From Fuerstiella sp. (GTDB taxonomy: Bacteria; Planctomycetota; Planctomycetia; Planctomycetales; Planctomycetaceae): a DNA stretch of 56,398 nt. A program made the position numbers and the translations under genes. Location of the stretch: assembly GCA_029247265.1 (NCBI GenBank), contig JAQWLN010000267.1:1-56398 (forward strand). Direction: 5' to 3'. Under the pieces are notes generated by a model, which was not told where the DNA came from, searched no databases, and saw nothing but the letters and a program-made list of their open reading frames with translations. Every line of letters begins with the position of its first letter. Position 1 is the first letter of the stretch. Below, in pieces: positions 27,958-36,337 of the stretch.

Positions 27958-30414
27958 TTAGTCCGTTGTGTTGTCGCCCCAGGCTCCGCTGATGTCCTGG
28001 AGCATCGAATAGAGGACTATATTCATGGCTACCTTCATGGCGTCTTCCTCGACATAGCCATCACATGCGAGTGAGGCCTGATTCTCAAGGGCGCAGCTAA
28101 TGTCGTAGCGACTGTAAATCACTGCATAGCGGCCGTCAATTTCGACACCTTCCAGCACCGGCGGACCCGCTTCGGTCCTCGACTTCATAGCGGCATTCGC
28201 TGCACCGGCTACCATTTTACGCAGGCGTACACGATCGATACGGTGGCCTGTGACATCAGAGAAAAGCTCATGGTCCACGGGAATCGGCTGCAGCGGATGA
28301 TCCGGAAACATCTGTCCCATCAGATCGCGAAAGCTGCGATCAAATCTGGTTGAACCACAGCACGCATCAGCGAACAGAACAGGCCCCCGACTCAGATAGT
28401 CACGCAGAGCGTCCCGTTCCTGCTGTGACAACTGAAATCGATAGCGTCCGTGCATGTACGCGAGCGGGAAACGCCTCAGTCCGCTCAGTGTGATGGGGAT
28501 TGTTTTTCGCTTGGGGGCGACTCCGATGCCGATGGTCTCGTTGAGCCCCTGCAATAGATTCTCCAGAGCCTTCGGAGCCGTGTCCCAGCCTCCTTTATGC
28601 CGCAATTGGGCAATCTCGATCAGTCCACGTCGAATGCGCGATCGACTCTTCCTGTTCGTGTCCTCGCTGCTGTTCAGTTTAACCGGAGGCTCGCGTCCGG
28701 TGGCATAGGCCAGCACGTTGACACCAATGCGGTTCGCGCGAATGATGCGTTGAATCAGTCCCTCAGATCTGGCAGGCGGATCGTGCCGCATCCACTTCTG
28801 CCACAGGCACCCAAGATCTTCAGGTGAATAAATGATGGCGGTTCGACAGCCAAAGTCGACACCGTACAGTTCGATGGCCTCTGTATTAGTCAATGCGTAT
28901 TCACTGCGGTAAACCGGGTGATCCGCCTGCAATCGCTGCAGAGACGCATCGCCGTCCGGGAACATGCGTTTTATCAGGTCACGAAATCCGTCGTCAAAAG
29001 TGCCGTCAGTGCAGTTGGCCACTGCAAAAATAAATCCGCCTTCATCCACATATTCACGCAGCCAGGCGACGTGGTCGTCCGTGAGGGTCGGCGCATCCCT
29101 GCCGCTTATGTACAGCACCGGGGCCTGATTCATATCGTTGACGGCCGTGTCACCATTCAGGCGTCCAAGCGACAGGACCTGACTGATGAGCCTCGGTGGC
29201 CAGCCCTTTAAACCGTCAATTTTTTCAATCAGATTCGGAACGTCAAATGGGTGCCGGTTCCACTCGCCGTTTGTCTCTTCTTCGTGACCGACTGAGTTGT
29301 AGTCCAGTTTGTTCACAACAACGCGAGAAAGTCCCTTGGCCAGAAACAACAGTGCAAACGACGACGATAGAACCGGCGTGGAACCGCTGCGTTCGTTCCA
29401 GCCTCCGTCGCCACTCTGTGCGGCGACCAGATACCGAGCGCCCTGACGGTACCAATCGTGCTGTCCGAAGAAGCGAACGTTGCCCAACCTGCCGGCACGT
29501 TCAAGGCCGTACAGATAGTAATAGTGCCAGTTCTGCCCGGGCGGATTTGTGTTGACTGAAAAGTGCCTGGCAAGCCACTTTCGTCCTTTCTCGAAGGCAT
29601 CGGGCACGGGATGTGGCGTGCAGCAGTCAGGACGCCCCACTCTGTCAACGTCGCTGTCGTCCTGAAGCATCCGCGTCGTCACGGCCAGTGTTGACAGTCC
29701 TGCTGTCGTCATGCTTCCCTTGGCGGGGTCGTTGGGCTTGTAACCCCATCCTCCGTCAGTGCGTTGAGTGCTGAGCCAGTGCTCATGCGTTCGTTCCCAG
29801 ACAGGACGATCAATTTCGATTCCCGCGTAGGCTGCATCGCGGAGCGCCAACACGGCGAACTGTCCGTTGCTGTGGTCTTCGCCGTTGCCGCCCGGCGAAC
29901 CACCTCGCCGAACCAGATGGTATCCCCACAATCCGCTGTTCGGGCCCCGTGTGCATTGCGTCTTCACCAGCAACCTGGTGATTCGTTCGATTCTGGCAAT
30001 GTCCTTGTCTAATTCGTCTGCAGCACAATAAGCCATCACCATCAGTGATGCTTCATAAACGAACTCCGGCTGATTCGGTGGAGCTGACCGCAGAAAGGCG
30101 AGGCCGCGCTGCACAGGCTCAGAGTCGACCGGCACGTCACTGTTGATCAATGCCAGAATTGCAAGTGACGTGATTCCGTACGTGTACGGTGCCTCGCTGC
30201 CCGTAGCACTCCACGATCCATTGCCCTGCTGACGACGCTTCAGAAAGTCGATGCCATCGCGCAGCGATCGCATGATGCGTTCGCGCAGCTCCACGTCGGA
30301 CAGCTGCCCGTTCTGTGGCGCGGCTGCCGCCGTGGGGCCTGTCAGCACAAACGACAGAGTCAGCATCAGGCAGATAAACCAGGCGTACCGCTGTGACTCA
30401 ATGGATCCGGGCAT
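27958..30414 (-). CDS. Terpene-cyclase-fold (squalene/prenyltransferase repeat) protein with two DUF4159 domains
   Basis: Start set at ATG 30414 (MPGSIESQRYAWF), preceded by CGGAGAGAAATC; the open frame runs 14 codons further and would overlap the MDR gene. About 818 residues with a signal peptide or anchor (WFICLMLTLSFVLTG). Residues ~40-365 carry alpha-toroid repeats of the prenyltransferase/squalene-oxidase type (RRQQGNGSWS, STQRTDGGWGYKP, AAQSGDGGWNE). The rest holds two DUF4159 domains, recognisable from PVLYISGRDAPTLTDDH, GGFIFAVANCTDGTFDDGFR and PLAYMHGRYRFQLSQQERDALRDYL, VLFADACCGSTRFDRSFRD. The QW-like repeats without a cyclase DxDD motif suggest binding, not catalysis. The family occurs in planctomycete operons for envelope or glycan functions, and its role is unknown. 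Confidence 0.85.
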   Translation of the reverse strand: MPGSIESQRYAWFICLMLTLSFVLTGPTAAAAPQNGQLSDVELRERIMRSLRDGIDFLKRRQQGNGSWSATGSEAPYTYGITSLAILALINSDVPVDSEPVQRGLAFLRSAPPNQPEFVYEASLMVMAYCAADELDKDIARIERITRLLVKTQCTRGPNSGLWGYHLVRRGGSPGGNGEDHSNGQFAVLALRDAAYAGIEIDRPVWERTHEHWLSTQRTDGGWGYKPNDPAKGSMTTAGLSTLAVTTRMLQDDSDVDRVGRPDCCTPHPVPDAFEKGRKWLARHFSVNTNPPGQNWHYYYLYGLERAGRLGNVRFFGQHDWYRQGARYLVAAQSGDGGWNERSGSTPVLSSSFALLFLAKGLSRVVVNKLDYNSVGHEEETNGEWNRHPFDVPNLIEKIDGLKGWPPRLISQVLSLGRLNGDTAVNDMNQAPVLYISGRDAPTLTDDHVAWLREYVDEGGFIFAVANCTDGTFDDGFRDLIKRMFPDGDASLQRLQADHPVYRSEYALTNTEAIELYGVDFGCRTAIIYSPEDLGCLWQKWMRHDPPARSEGLIQRIIRANRIGVNVLAYATGREPPVKLNSSEDTNRKSRSRIRRGLIEIAQLRHKGGWDTAPKALENLLQGLNETIGIGVAPKRKTIPITLSGLRRFPLAYMHGRYRFQLSQQERDALRDYLSRGPVLFADACCGSTRFDRSFRDLMGQMFPDHPLQPIPVDHELFSDVTGHRIDRVRLRKMVAGAANAAMKSRTEAGPPVLEGVEIDGRYAVIYSRYDISCALENQASLACDGYVEEDAMKVAMNIVLYSMLQDISGAWGDNTTD

Positions 30415-30436
30415 GATTTCTCTCCGTTTGCTGAGC

Positions 30437-31393
30437 TCACACGCTGTCAGACACATGCAGCAGAACTTTAAGTGTATCGGGCTGTTCAGCGTGTCGAAAT
30501 GCCTGAATCGCCTGATCGAGCGGGTATTCCGCAGTAATGAGAGACTCTACACGGACAATTTTGTCTGCGATCATCTGCAGTGCCGGAGTAAACGGACCGC
30601 AACGGGAACCCATGACCTGCACTTCGTTGATGACCACCGGCGCGAGATGCAAAGGCTGCTCAGCCGCGACGGTCGTTTTCAGAATTACGGTCCCACACGG
30701 CCTGACGGTCTGCAACGACAACGGGAATCCGGTCGGTGAGCCTGTACAATCAACTACGAAATCTGCGGCACCAGCGGGCTGGAAGTCTTCCAGCATGGTT
30801 GTCTGAATGCCGATGGCGTTAAGCTGCTGCATCTTCCAGTCGTGTTTCCCGACCACCAGCACATCAGCTTTCGTGGTGGAAATCACCTGAGCACAAAGAT
30901 TTCCCAGACGCCCGTCGCCCAGGATCACCACATGGTGGTCACGGTTAATGTCTGCCTGCTCCAGAATTCGACACGCCGCTGCGACCGGTTCAGTGAATAC
31001 AGCGTGCTCCGTCGAAATGTAGTCTGGCACAGGGTGCAGGTTTTCCTCAGGCACGAACAGTGAGTCGGCGAAGGCGCCGTCGTGATTCAGGATCCCGATC
31101 ACTGTGCGGTTTTCGCAATGCCGAGGCACGCCCCGCTGACAAAAGCTGCAGTGACCGCAGGCGCAGTTGATCTCGCCGACGACGCGGCGACCAGCGAATC
31201 GCCCCGACTGAGCGATGCCGACAAACTCGTGCCCCAACACGCCGTTGAAGCTCATATACCCCTGCGTCAATTGCAGATCTGTTTCACAAATGCCCGCCTT
31301 CAGAACGTGTACTTCCACACGACCAGCCGCGTCCGCGTGTGGGTAATGAGCATCATAATTCAGCTCGCCGTCAAGTAGTGTGATCGCTCGCAT
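30437..31393 (-). CDS. Zinc-dependent medium-chain dehydrogenase (MDR superfamily)
   Basis: 318 residues. The catalytic zinc site is suggested by the Cys in KAGICETD and by GHE in LGHEFVG. The structural zinc site is the four-cysteine loop CACGHCSFCQRGVPRHC. The nucleotide-binding Rossmann motif is VVILGDGRLGNLCAQV, and DCTGSPTG follows the NAD fold. Family members oxidise alcohols or polyols with NAD(P). The acidic or neutral end of strand 2 (VVGKHDWK) gives no clear cofactor preference. Its ATG directly follows the TAA of the M28 peptidase gene (TAAATG), so the two are translationally coupled. The combination of peptidase, dehydrogenase and DUF4159 protein under a kinase gene is noted as a finding. 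Confidence 0.88.
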   Translation of the reverse strand: MRAITLLDGELNYDAHYPHADAAGRVEVHVLKAGICETDLQLTQGYMSFNGVLGHEFVGIAQSGRFAGRRVVGEINCACGHCSFCQRGVPRHCENRTVIGILNHDGAFADSLFVPEENLHPVPDYISTEHAVFTEPVAAACRILEQADINRDHHVVILGDGRLGNLCAQVISTTKADVLVVGKHDWKMQQLNAIGIQTTMLEDFQPAGAADFVVDCTGSPTGFPLSLQTVRPCGTVILKTTVAAEQPLHLAPVVINEVQVMGSRCGPFTPALQMIADKIVRVESLITAEYPLDQAIQAFRHAEQPDTLKVLLHVSDSV

Positions 31394-33262
31394 TTACTTC
31401 GGCTGGCCCAAAGTCGCCTGCAATTCGAGTTGTTCGTCGCTTCGAATGATCGAGATGCGGATTCTCCGACCGGCTTGACTGCCCTGAAGAAACTGAATCA
31501 GATCGCCATAATCATTGGTCTCCGTCTTGTCGATTTTCACGATAACGTCACCGACCTGCAGTCCCCCCATGTCCGCCGGGCTGTCCGGCCGAACGGAGCG
31601 AATGGGAACGCCAGTTTCTCCTTCAGCAGTGTCGAGATTCGGAGCGATACCCAGGAATGGAGTGCGACGACGTCGAGTCCGTCGGGATACATTTTTGAAT
31701 TCCGGGGCTGTCCCCAGTGAGTCAATGCCTCTCAGCAGATGTTCTGTGTAGTCAATGACGGAAACAACCCCTTCCACGTTGATTGTGTCAAAGTCGTCGT
31801 CCGGTGTGTGGTATCTTGAAGTCACGCCGGTGAAGCAGAACATGACGGGAATCTGCCGTTGAAAAAACGGCAGGTGATCACTGCCGGCAAACGGATGTTC
31901 AATAATGGTAACGTCCAGAGCAGATGACTCGTTTGCAGCGTCGACAATCGGACGAAACTCAATAGCTGTGCCGACACCGTTGACCTCAACCCGGTCGTTT
32001 CGCAACGTACCAATCATGTCATAGTTCAGCATGGCAACGGTTTGTTCAAGCGGCACAATGGGACTGCTCACGTAATACTTGCTGCCAAGCAGTCCTCGTT
32101 CTTCGCCGGAAAAACAAATAAACACGATGCGGCGGCGGGGCGCCGGTCCGGCACTCATTCGTCGCACGATTTCCAGTACAGCTGCTGTTCCCGTTGCATT
32201 GTCATCGGCGCCGTTGTGGATTTCGCCTTTTCTGTCTTTGGCTCGTGAACCATAGCCGCCGTAACCAAGATGGTCGTAGTGAGCACCAACGACTATTGTT
32301 TCGTTCGCCACGTCGCCTTCACCCTCAAGTATGCCAATCAGATTGTGGGCGGTGACGGAGTTCGTGTCGAACTTAGTCACAACTTCGGCCTGCCAGCCAG
32401 CAAGTGGCTGCGACACGGGACGCAACGTGGTATCGATAAAATCCGTAACGTCGAGCAGAGTGGTGAGTTTCTGCTCGTTGCCGTCGTGCGTCGCGGAAAT
32501 GGGACTCTGCTGCAAAATCTGATTAATGACGCTCTGGCGGACGTGCACAAAAGCAATTCCTGAGCCCTGCGTGCCGAACCCGGTGGGATCAGACAATTCG
32601 TCCTGATCCGCAGACCGTACGGTGTGCGGATCGTTGACGAAAATGACTCCGGCGGCTTTGTGTTCTTTCGCAAGCTGCAGTTTTCTGTTGATGTACGAAT
32701 GCTCAGTTGTTGTGACCCCGTCGAAAGCACCGTCGGCCCGAGCCTGGTGCGGCTCACGACGGATCATGACCAGTACCTTGCCCGCAACATCGATATTTTT
32801 GTACTCGTCAAAGTCGTCTTCCGTCGACGTGATCCCATAACCGACGAAAACCAGCTGGCCGGCTGCCGAGCCGTTCGTGCCGCGTCTCAGCGGCTGGAAC
32901 TGGCCGCCTACTTTGAGGCGAATTGTCGTGTCGGAAGGGCTCTTCAACGCGACTGATGTGTCATTGGATATCACTGCCTTGTCTATTTGAACTTCGAATG
33001 GCTGCCTGTAACTGCCGTCGGGCATTCCTGGTTTCAGTCCCGCGCGCTTGTAGTCAGCAATGATTCGATCAGCTGCCAGGTGAATGCCTTCGGTCTGGAC
33101 TCCACGGCCTTCCAGTTCGTCGGATGCCAGATAACGAATATCTTCACCGACACGTTCCACTACGGCAGTTCGGTTTTCACCTGCAGTGACAGACCAACTG
33201 TGCAGCGTACAGGAACCAGCCAGCACGTTGACTGAGACTATCAACAGCAGAAAACGCTTCAT
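31394..33262 (-). CDS. Secreted M28-family metallopeptidase with PA and PDZ domains
   Basis: Start set at ATG 33262 (MKRFLLLIVSVNVLAGSC), which has GGAAGGG upstream and opens a signal peptide, possibly a lipoprotein; the frame extends 13 codons further. About 622 residues. A protease-associated insert lies around 120-260 (FVGYGI, VAGKVLVMI, KAAGVIFVNDP). The zinc ligands of M28 aminopeptidases are all visible: GAHYDHLG, NGADDNATG, FSGEERGLLGS, NYDMIGT and RYHTPDDDFD. A PDZ domain closes the protein (FLGIAPN, VRPDSPADMGGLQVGDVIVKI). It should release N-terminal residues from peptides outside the cytoplasm. It lies 40 bases after the kinase stop and is coupled to the MDR gene. Confidence 0.9.
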   Translation of the reverse strand: MKRFLLLIVSVNVLAGSCTLHSWSVTAGENRTAVVERVGEDIRYLASDELEGRGVQTEGIHLAADRIIADYKRAGLKPGMPDGSYRQPFEVQIDKAVISNDTSVALKSPSDTTIRLKVGGQFQPLRRGTNGSAAGQLVFVGYGITSTEDDFDEYKNIDVAGKVLVMIRREPHQARADGAFDGVTTTEHSYINRKLQLAKEHKAAGVIFVNDPHTVRSADQDELSDPTGFGTQGSGIAFVHVRQSVINQILQQSPISATHDGNEQKLTTLLDVTDFIDTTLRPVSQPLAGWQAEVVTKFDTNSVTAHNLIGILEGEGDVANETIVVGAHYDHLGYGGYGSRAKDRKGEIHNGADDNATGTAAVLEIVRRMSAGPAPRRRIVFICFSGEERGLLGSKYYVSSPIVPLEQTVAMLNYDMIGTLRNDRVEVNGVGTAIEFRPIVDAANESSALDVTIIEHPFAGSDHLPFFQRQIPVMFCFTGVTSRYHTPDDDFDTINVEGVVSVIDYTEHLLRGIDSLGTAPEFKNVSRRTRRRRTPFLGIAPNLDTAEGETGVPIRSVRPDSPADMGGLQVGDVIVKIDKTETNDYGDLIQFLQGSQAGRRIRISIIRSDEQLELQATLGQPK

Positions 33263-33302
33263 GTTTGCCCTTCCGGCAGCAGTGAAGAATCGTGAAGACA
33301 AG

Positions 33303-34406
33303 TCAGCGCGACCACGCCAGCCAGGCCAGCTGTGCGAAGATACAAACTATTGCACCAAACAGCAGCCAGAATGCGGAACTGATGTCGAAACTTTTTCGAC
33401 TGCTTGCACGTAGTAGTTGAAACAACGCAGGAATTTCATAGACAGACACGGGCTTGCCCAGAAGGTAAGCGCGAAGATCGTCTGTCATTTGAGCCATCGA
33501 ACTGTAACGGTCCTGAGGATCCTTCAGTAATGCTTTGCGACAGATAGCATTCACTTCCGGTGGTACGGCGCTGCGTGGCATGATATCGGCGGGTGTTCGC
33601 ACCGGCCCATCCAGAATTTTGCGTTTAATTTCCTTGAAGTTGCGGCCGGACATCAAACTCTGATTGGTCAGAATTTCGTACAGAATAATTCCCATGTTAT
33701 AGATGTCGGTACGGCCATCGACATCGCTTGTTTCACGAGCCTGCTCGGGAGACATGTAGAATGGCGTTCCCTGAACGTCCCCGCGACCGGTAAGTCTGCC
33801 CGACATCTGCTGCTGACCACTGCGCAAAAGTTCTTCAAGTTCTTCGTGGTCTTCCATGTTCCAGACCTTCGCCAGCCCCCAGTCCAGCAGCGTCACTTCG
33901 CCATATTCACCGATCATGATGTTGGCAGGTTTCAGGTCGCGGTGTACCACGCCCAGGTTGTGAGCGTACGACAGACACTGGCCGATATGGATCAGCACAT
34001 TCAACAGTGTTTCCACAGGAAAGGCGGCAATCGTTTCTGCGTCGCCTTCCGCGATTCGGTCAAGAATATCACAAAGATCACGACCGCCCAGTCGCTTCAT
34101 TGTAAAGTAAGCGTTGCCTTCGCGGTCGCGACTGATCTCGTACACCGGCACCGTTGCCGGATGAGGGATCTGGGCCGTCACGCGTGCTTCTCGCAGAAAA
34201 CGTTTCTTGTAGACCTCCAGATTCTGCAGCTGCGGCAGCAGCGTCTTCATCACGACCGTTCGCCCGAGATTTTCATCGTAACAGGTCTGCAACAACGCCT
34301 CACCGCCCTGAGTCAGCGGTTTAAAGTCGCGATATCGCATGAAGCCGTTTTTCACGTGCTTCGGCAAATCACGATCTGTTTCACTCAGGCTGATATTGTT
34401 CGACAC
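33303..34406 (-). CDS. Transmembrane Ser/Thr protein kinase (Hanks type)
   Basis: 367 residues from a GTG at 34406. Kinase motifs are complete: VVMKTL with K54, the helix-C glutamate in REARVT (E73), VVHRDLKPANIM (D157), LLDWGLAK with a DWG in place of DFG (D175), and GTPFYMSPEQA in the activation segment. The glycine loop is degenerate (LTQGGEALL). A single membrane helix lies at about 345-364, with only three residues after it, so the kinase faces the cytoplasm without an extracellular sensor. DWG kinases are common in planctomycetes. It is the first gene of a five-gene minus-strand run, so it may control the exported peptidase and DUF4159 protein or respond to the same signal. Confidence 0.9.
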   Translation of the reverse strand: MSNNISLSETDRDLPKHVKNGFMRYRDFKPLTQGGEALLQTCYDENLGRTVVMKTLLPQLQNLEVYKKRFLREARVTAQIPHPATVPVYEISRDREGNAYFTMKRLGGRDLCDILDRIAEGDAETIAAFPVETLLNVLIHIGQCLSYAHNLGVVHRDLKPANIMIGEYGEVTLLDWGLAKVWNMEDHEELEELLRSGQQQMSGRLTGRGDVQGTPFYMSPEQARETSDVDGRTDIYNMGIILYEILTNQSLMSGRNFKEIKRKILDGPVRTPADIMPRSAVPPEVNAICRKALLKDPQDRYSSMAQMTDDLRAYLLGKPVSVYEIPALFQLLRASSRKSFDISSAFWLLFGAIVCIFAQLAWLAWSR

Positions 34407-34816
34407 GATCTGGCAATTTCAAAAACGTCTCGACGGTCGTTGTTGGGACGAAGCGTAGGGTCTATTGCTGCAGGTGTACAGACCATCAGGTGAATCGTTT
34501 TGAGTACTGTCATGCATCGCCGCGCCGTCCTGTCCGTCGTTCAGAATTCTTGCGGTCAGGAGAAAGCATTTCCGTTGTTGCGGCACGCCATGCCAATGGA
34601 GAAACCGTCGTCGATCGGCGGAAAAACAGGTGTCATAGCAATGCACCTTTCAGATTTGCGTGTTTGCTCGCTGAAAATGGCACGGCTGGCACACAAATTC
34701 ATGCCGACGCTCGGATATTGCTGGCCTGTTGCCGGTCGTCGGTGTAAGAATGCGAAGAAGCGCACTGAGTGCTGGTTCGATGGACATTGGGAAGTCAGGA
34801 ACAGGGAATACGAGTA
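34407..34816. promoter_or_regulatory. Divergent intergenic region between the kinase operon and a sulfatase gene
   Basis: 410 bases that should hold promoters in both directions. A plus-strand frame at 34500-34817 ends in TAATG on the sulfatase start, but it is rich in Arg and Cys without any domain, and I do not call it. AGGAACAGGGA before 34817 is the likely sulfatase ribosome binding site. Confidence 0.4.
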
Positions 34817-36307
34817 ATGCGTAGACGCGATTTTGTTCAGACCACAACCGGAGCAGCAACAGGAATGGCTCTTGCACCGTCGTTGGCTCAGTCACGAAGT
34901 GCGCCCAGGCGGAAACCGAATCTTCTGATCATCCATTGTGATGAATTGAACTTTCGCACACTCGGTTGTTATCGCGATACGCTGCGGGCAGAGCAGGCCT
35001 TCATGTGGGGATCTGAGGCGTATGTGGAAACGCCGCACATCGATTCCATCGCACAGGATGGTACGCTGTGCACCAAGTTTTACGCGGCGACTCCTGTTTG
35101 CTCGCCGTCCCGATCAAGCTTCATATCAGGCATGTACCCTCACCACACGCCGGTCACGACAAACAACGTTCGTCTGGGCGATGAAGTCGTCAGCTTTGCG
35201 CACATGCTTGGAGAGCATGGCTACTCCACTGGCTATGCGGGGAAATGGCATCTTGACGGCGAAGGCAAACCACAATGGGAGCCTGAACGCAAGTTCGGTT
35301 TTCAGGACAATCGATATATGTTCAATCGTGGACACTGGAAGCAGCTGGAACTCACTGATAAAGGTCCCCGCGTCAAAACCAAAGATCGCAAGGGGAAGCC
35401 CAGCTACAGTGTGGAGGGGGCCGATGACGAGAGCTTTACGACAGACTGGCTCACCGATCGTGCCATCGAATTTATTGATGAGCATGAAGACGAACCCTTC
35501 TGCTACATGCTCAGCATTCCGGATCCTCACGGCCCGGATACAGTCCGATCTCCCTATGACACGATGTATGACGATTCGATCGTCGAGGCGCCCCGAACAT
35601 TTGGTAAACCAACCGAAGGCGTTCCCAGTTGGGCGATGCCGGCGAAAAACTGCAACTACAGGATGGCCAGCTATCACGGTATGGTGAAGTGCGTCGATGA
35701 CAACGTCGGACGAATCATCGCTGAACTCCGCGAACGGGATCTTCTGGATGACACAATCCTTGTGTTCACAGCCGATCACGGCGACATGCGTGGTGAGCAC
35801 GGGCGGCAGAATAAGGGGATCCCACTGGAAGCCTCTGCGAAGGTTCCCTTCGTGGTCCGCTATCCCAAATCCATTCCTGCAGCGGCACGCATCAACGAGG
35901 TCCTGAACACAGTCGATTTCCTTCCCTCCATGCTATCGCTGATGGGCGTCGAAACAGCAGACCATGTGCAGGGTCGGGACGCGTCACCTCTTTTGCAAAC
36001 CAGCACGGCGCCTCCGGACTGGAACGACATCACGTTTATGCGGAGCACAGGAAAACCGGGAGGTTCGTTCGGCTGGGTTTCGGCCCTGACACCACGTTAT
36101 AAACTGATCGTTTCGTCTTCTGATGAACCATGGCTTCTGGACCTGCAGACAGATCCGGATGAACTGGTCAATTTCATTGACTCTCCGGAACACAAACGCA
36201 TTGTGCAGCACCTTGCCAGAGAACTCAGGAATTACGGCAAACGGCTCGCCGACCCGTACACGACGAACCCCAAGACAAGCGCAACGATCGAGAAGCTGAT
36301 TGCCTGA
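34817..36307 (+). CDS. Tat-exported sulfatase
   Basis: Start set at ATG 34817, which opens a twin-arginine signal (MRRRDFVQTTTGAATGMALA) and is preceded by AGGAACAGGGA; the frame extends 16 codons upstream. About 496 residues. Metal-binding start LLIIHCDELNFRTLGCYRD, formylglycine motif CSPSRSSFISGMYPHH with C95, GYAGKWHLDG, and the second metal cluster VFTADHGDMRGEH. The last points to the choline-sulfatase/iduronate-sulfatase branch more than to the arylsulfatases elsewhere in the window. Tat export suggests folding before secretion. It is a single gene, convergent with the GH3-like gene 30 bases away. Confidence 0.9.
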   Translation: MRRRDFVQTTTGAATGMALAPSLAQSRSAPRRKPNLLIIHCDELNFRTLGCYRDTLRAEQAFMWGSEAYVETPHIDSIAQDGTLCTKFYAATPVCSPSRSSFISGMYPHHTPVTTNNVRLGDEVVSFAHMLGEHGYSTGYAGKWHLDGEGKPQWEPERKFGFQDNRYMFNRGHWKQLELTDKGPRVKTKDRKGKPSYSVEGADDESFTTDWLTDRAIEFIDEHEDEPFCYMLSIPDPHGPDTVRSPYDTMYDDSIVEAPRTFGKPTEGVPSWAMPAKNCNYRMASYHGMVKCVDDNVGRIIAELRERDLLDDTILVFTADHGDMRGEHGRQNKGIPLEASAKVPFVVRYPKSIPAAARINEVLNTVDFLPSMLSLMGVETADHVQGRDASPLLQTSTAPPDWNDITFMRSTGKPGGSFGWVSALTPRYKLIVSSSDEPWLLDLQTDPDELVNFIDSPEHKRIVQHLARELRNYGKRLADPYTTNPKTSATIEKLIA

Positions 36308-36337
36308 GCATCACTCCCGAAATGTCTTCCACCCCCA

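Noticed and set aside
34500-34817. 105-residue plus-strand frame ending on the sulfatase start codon
   Set aside because: Composition is Arg/Cys-rich and unlike a protein; the real sulfatase signal has its own ribosome binding site.
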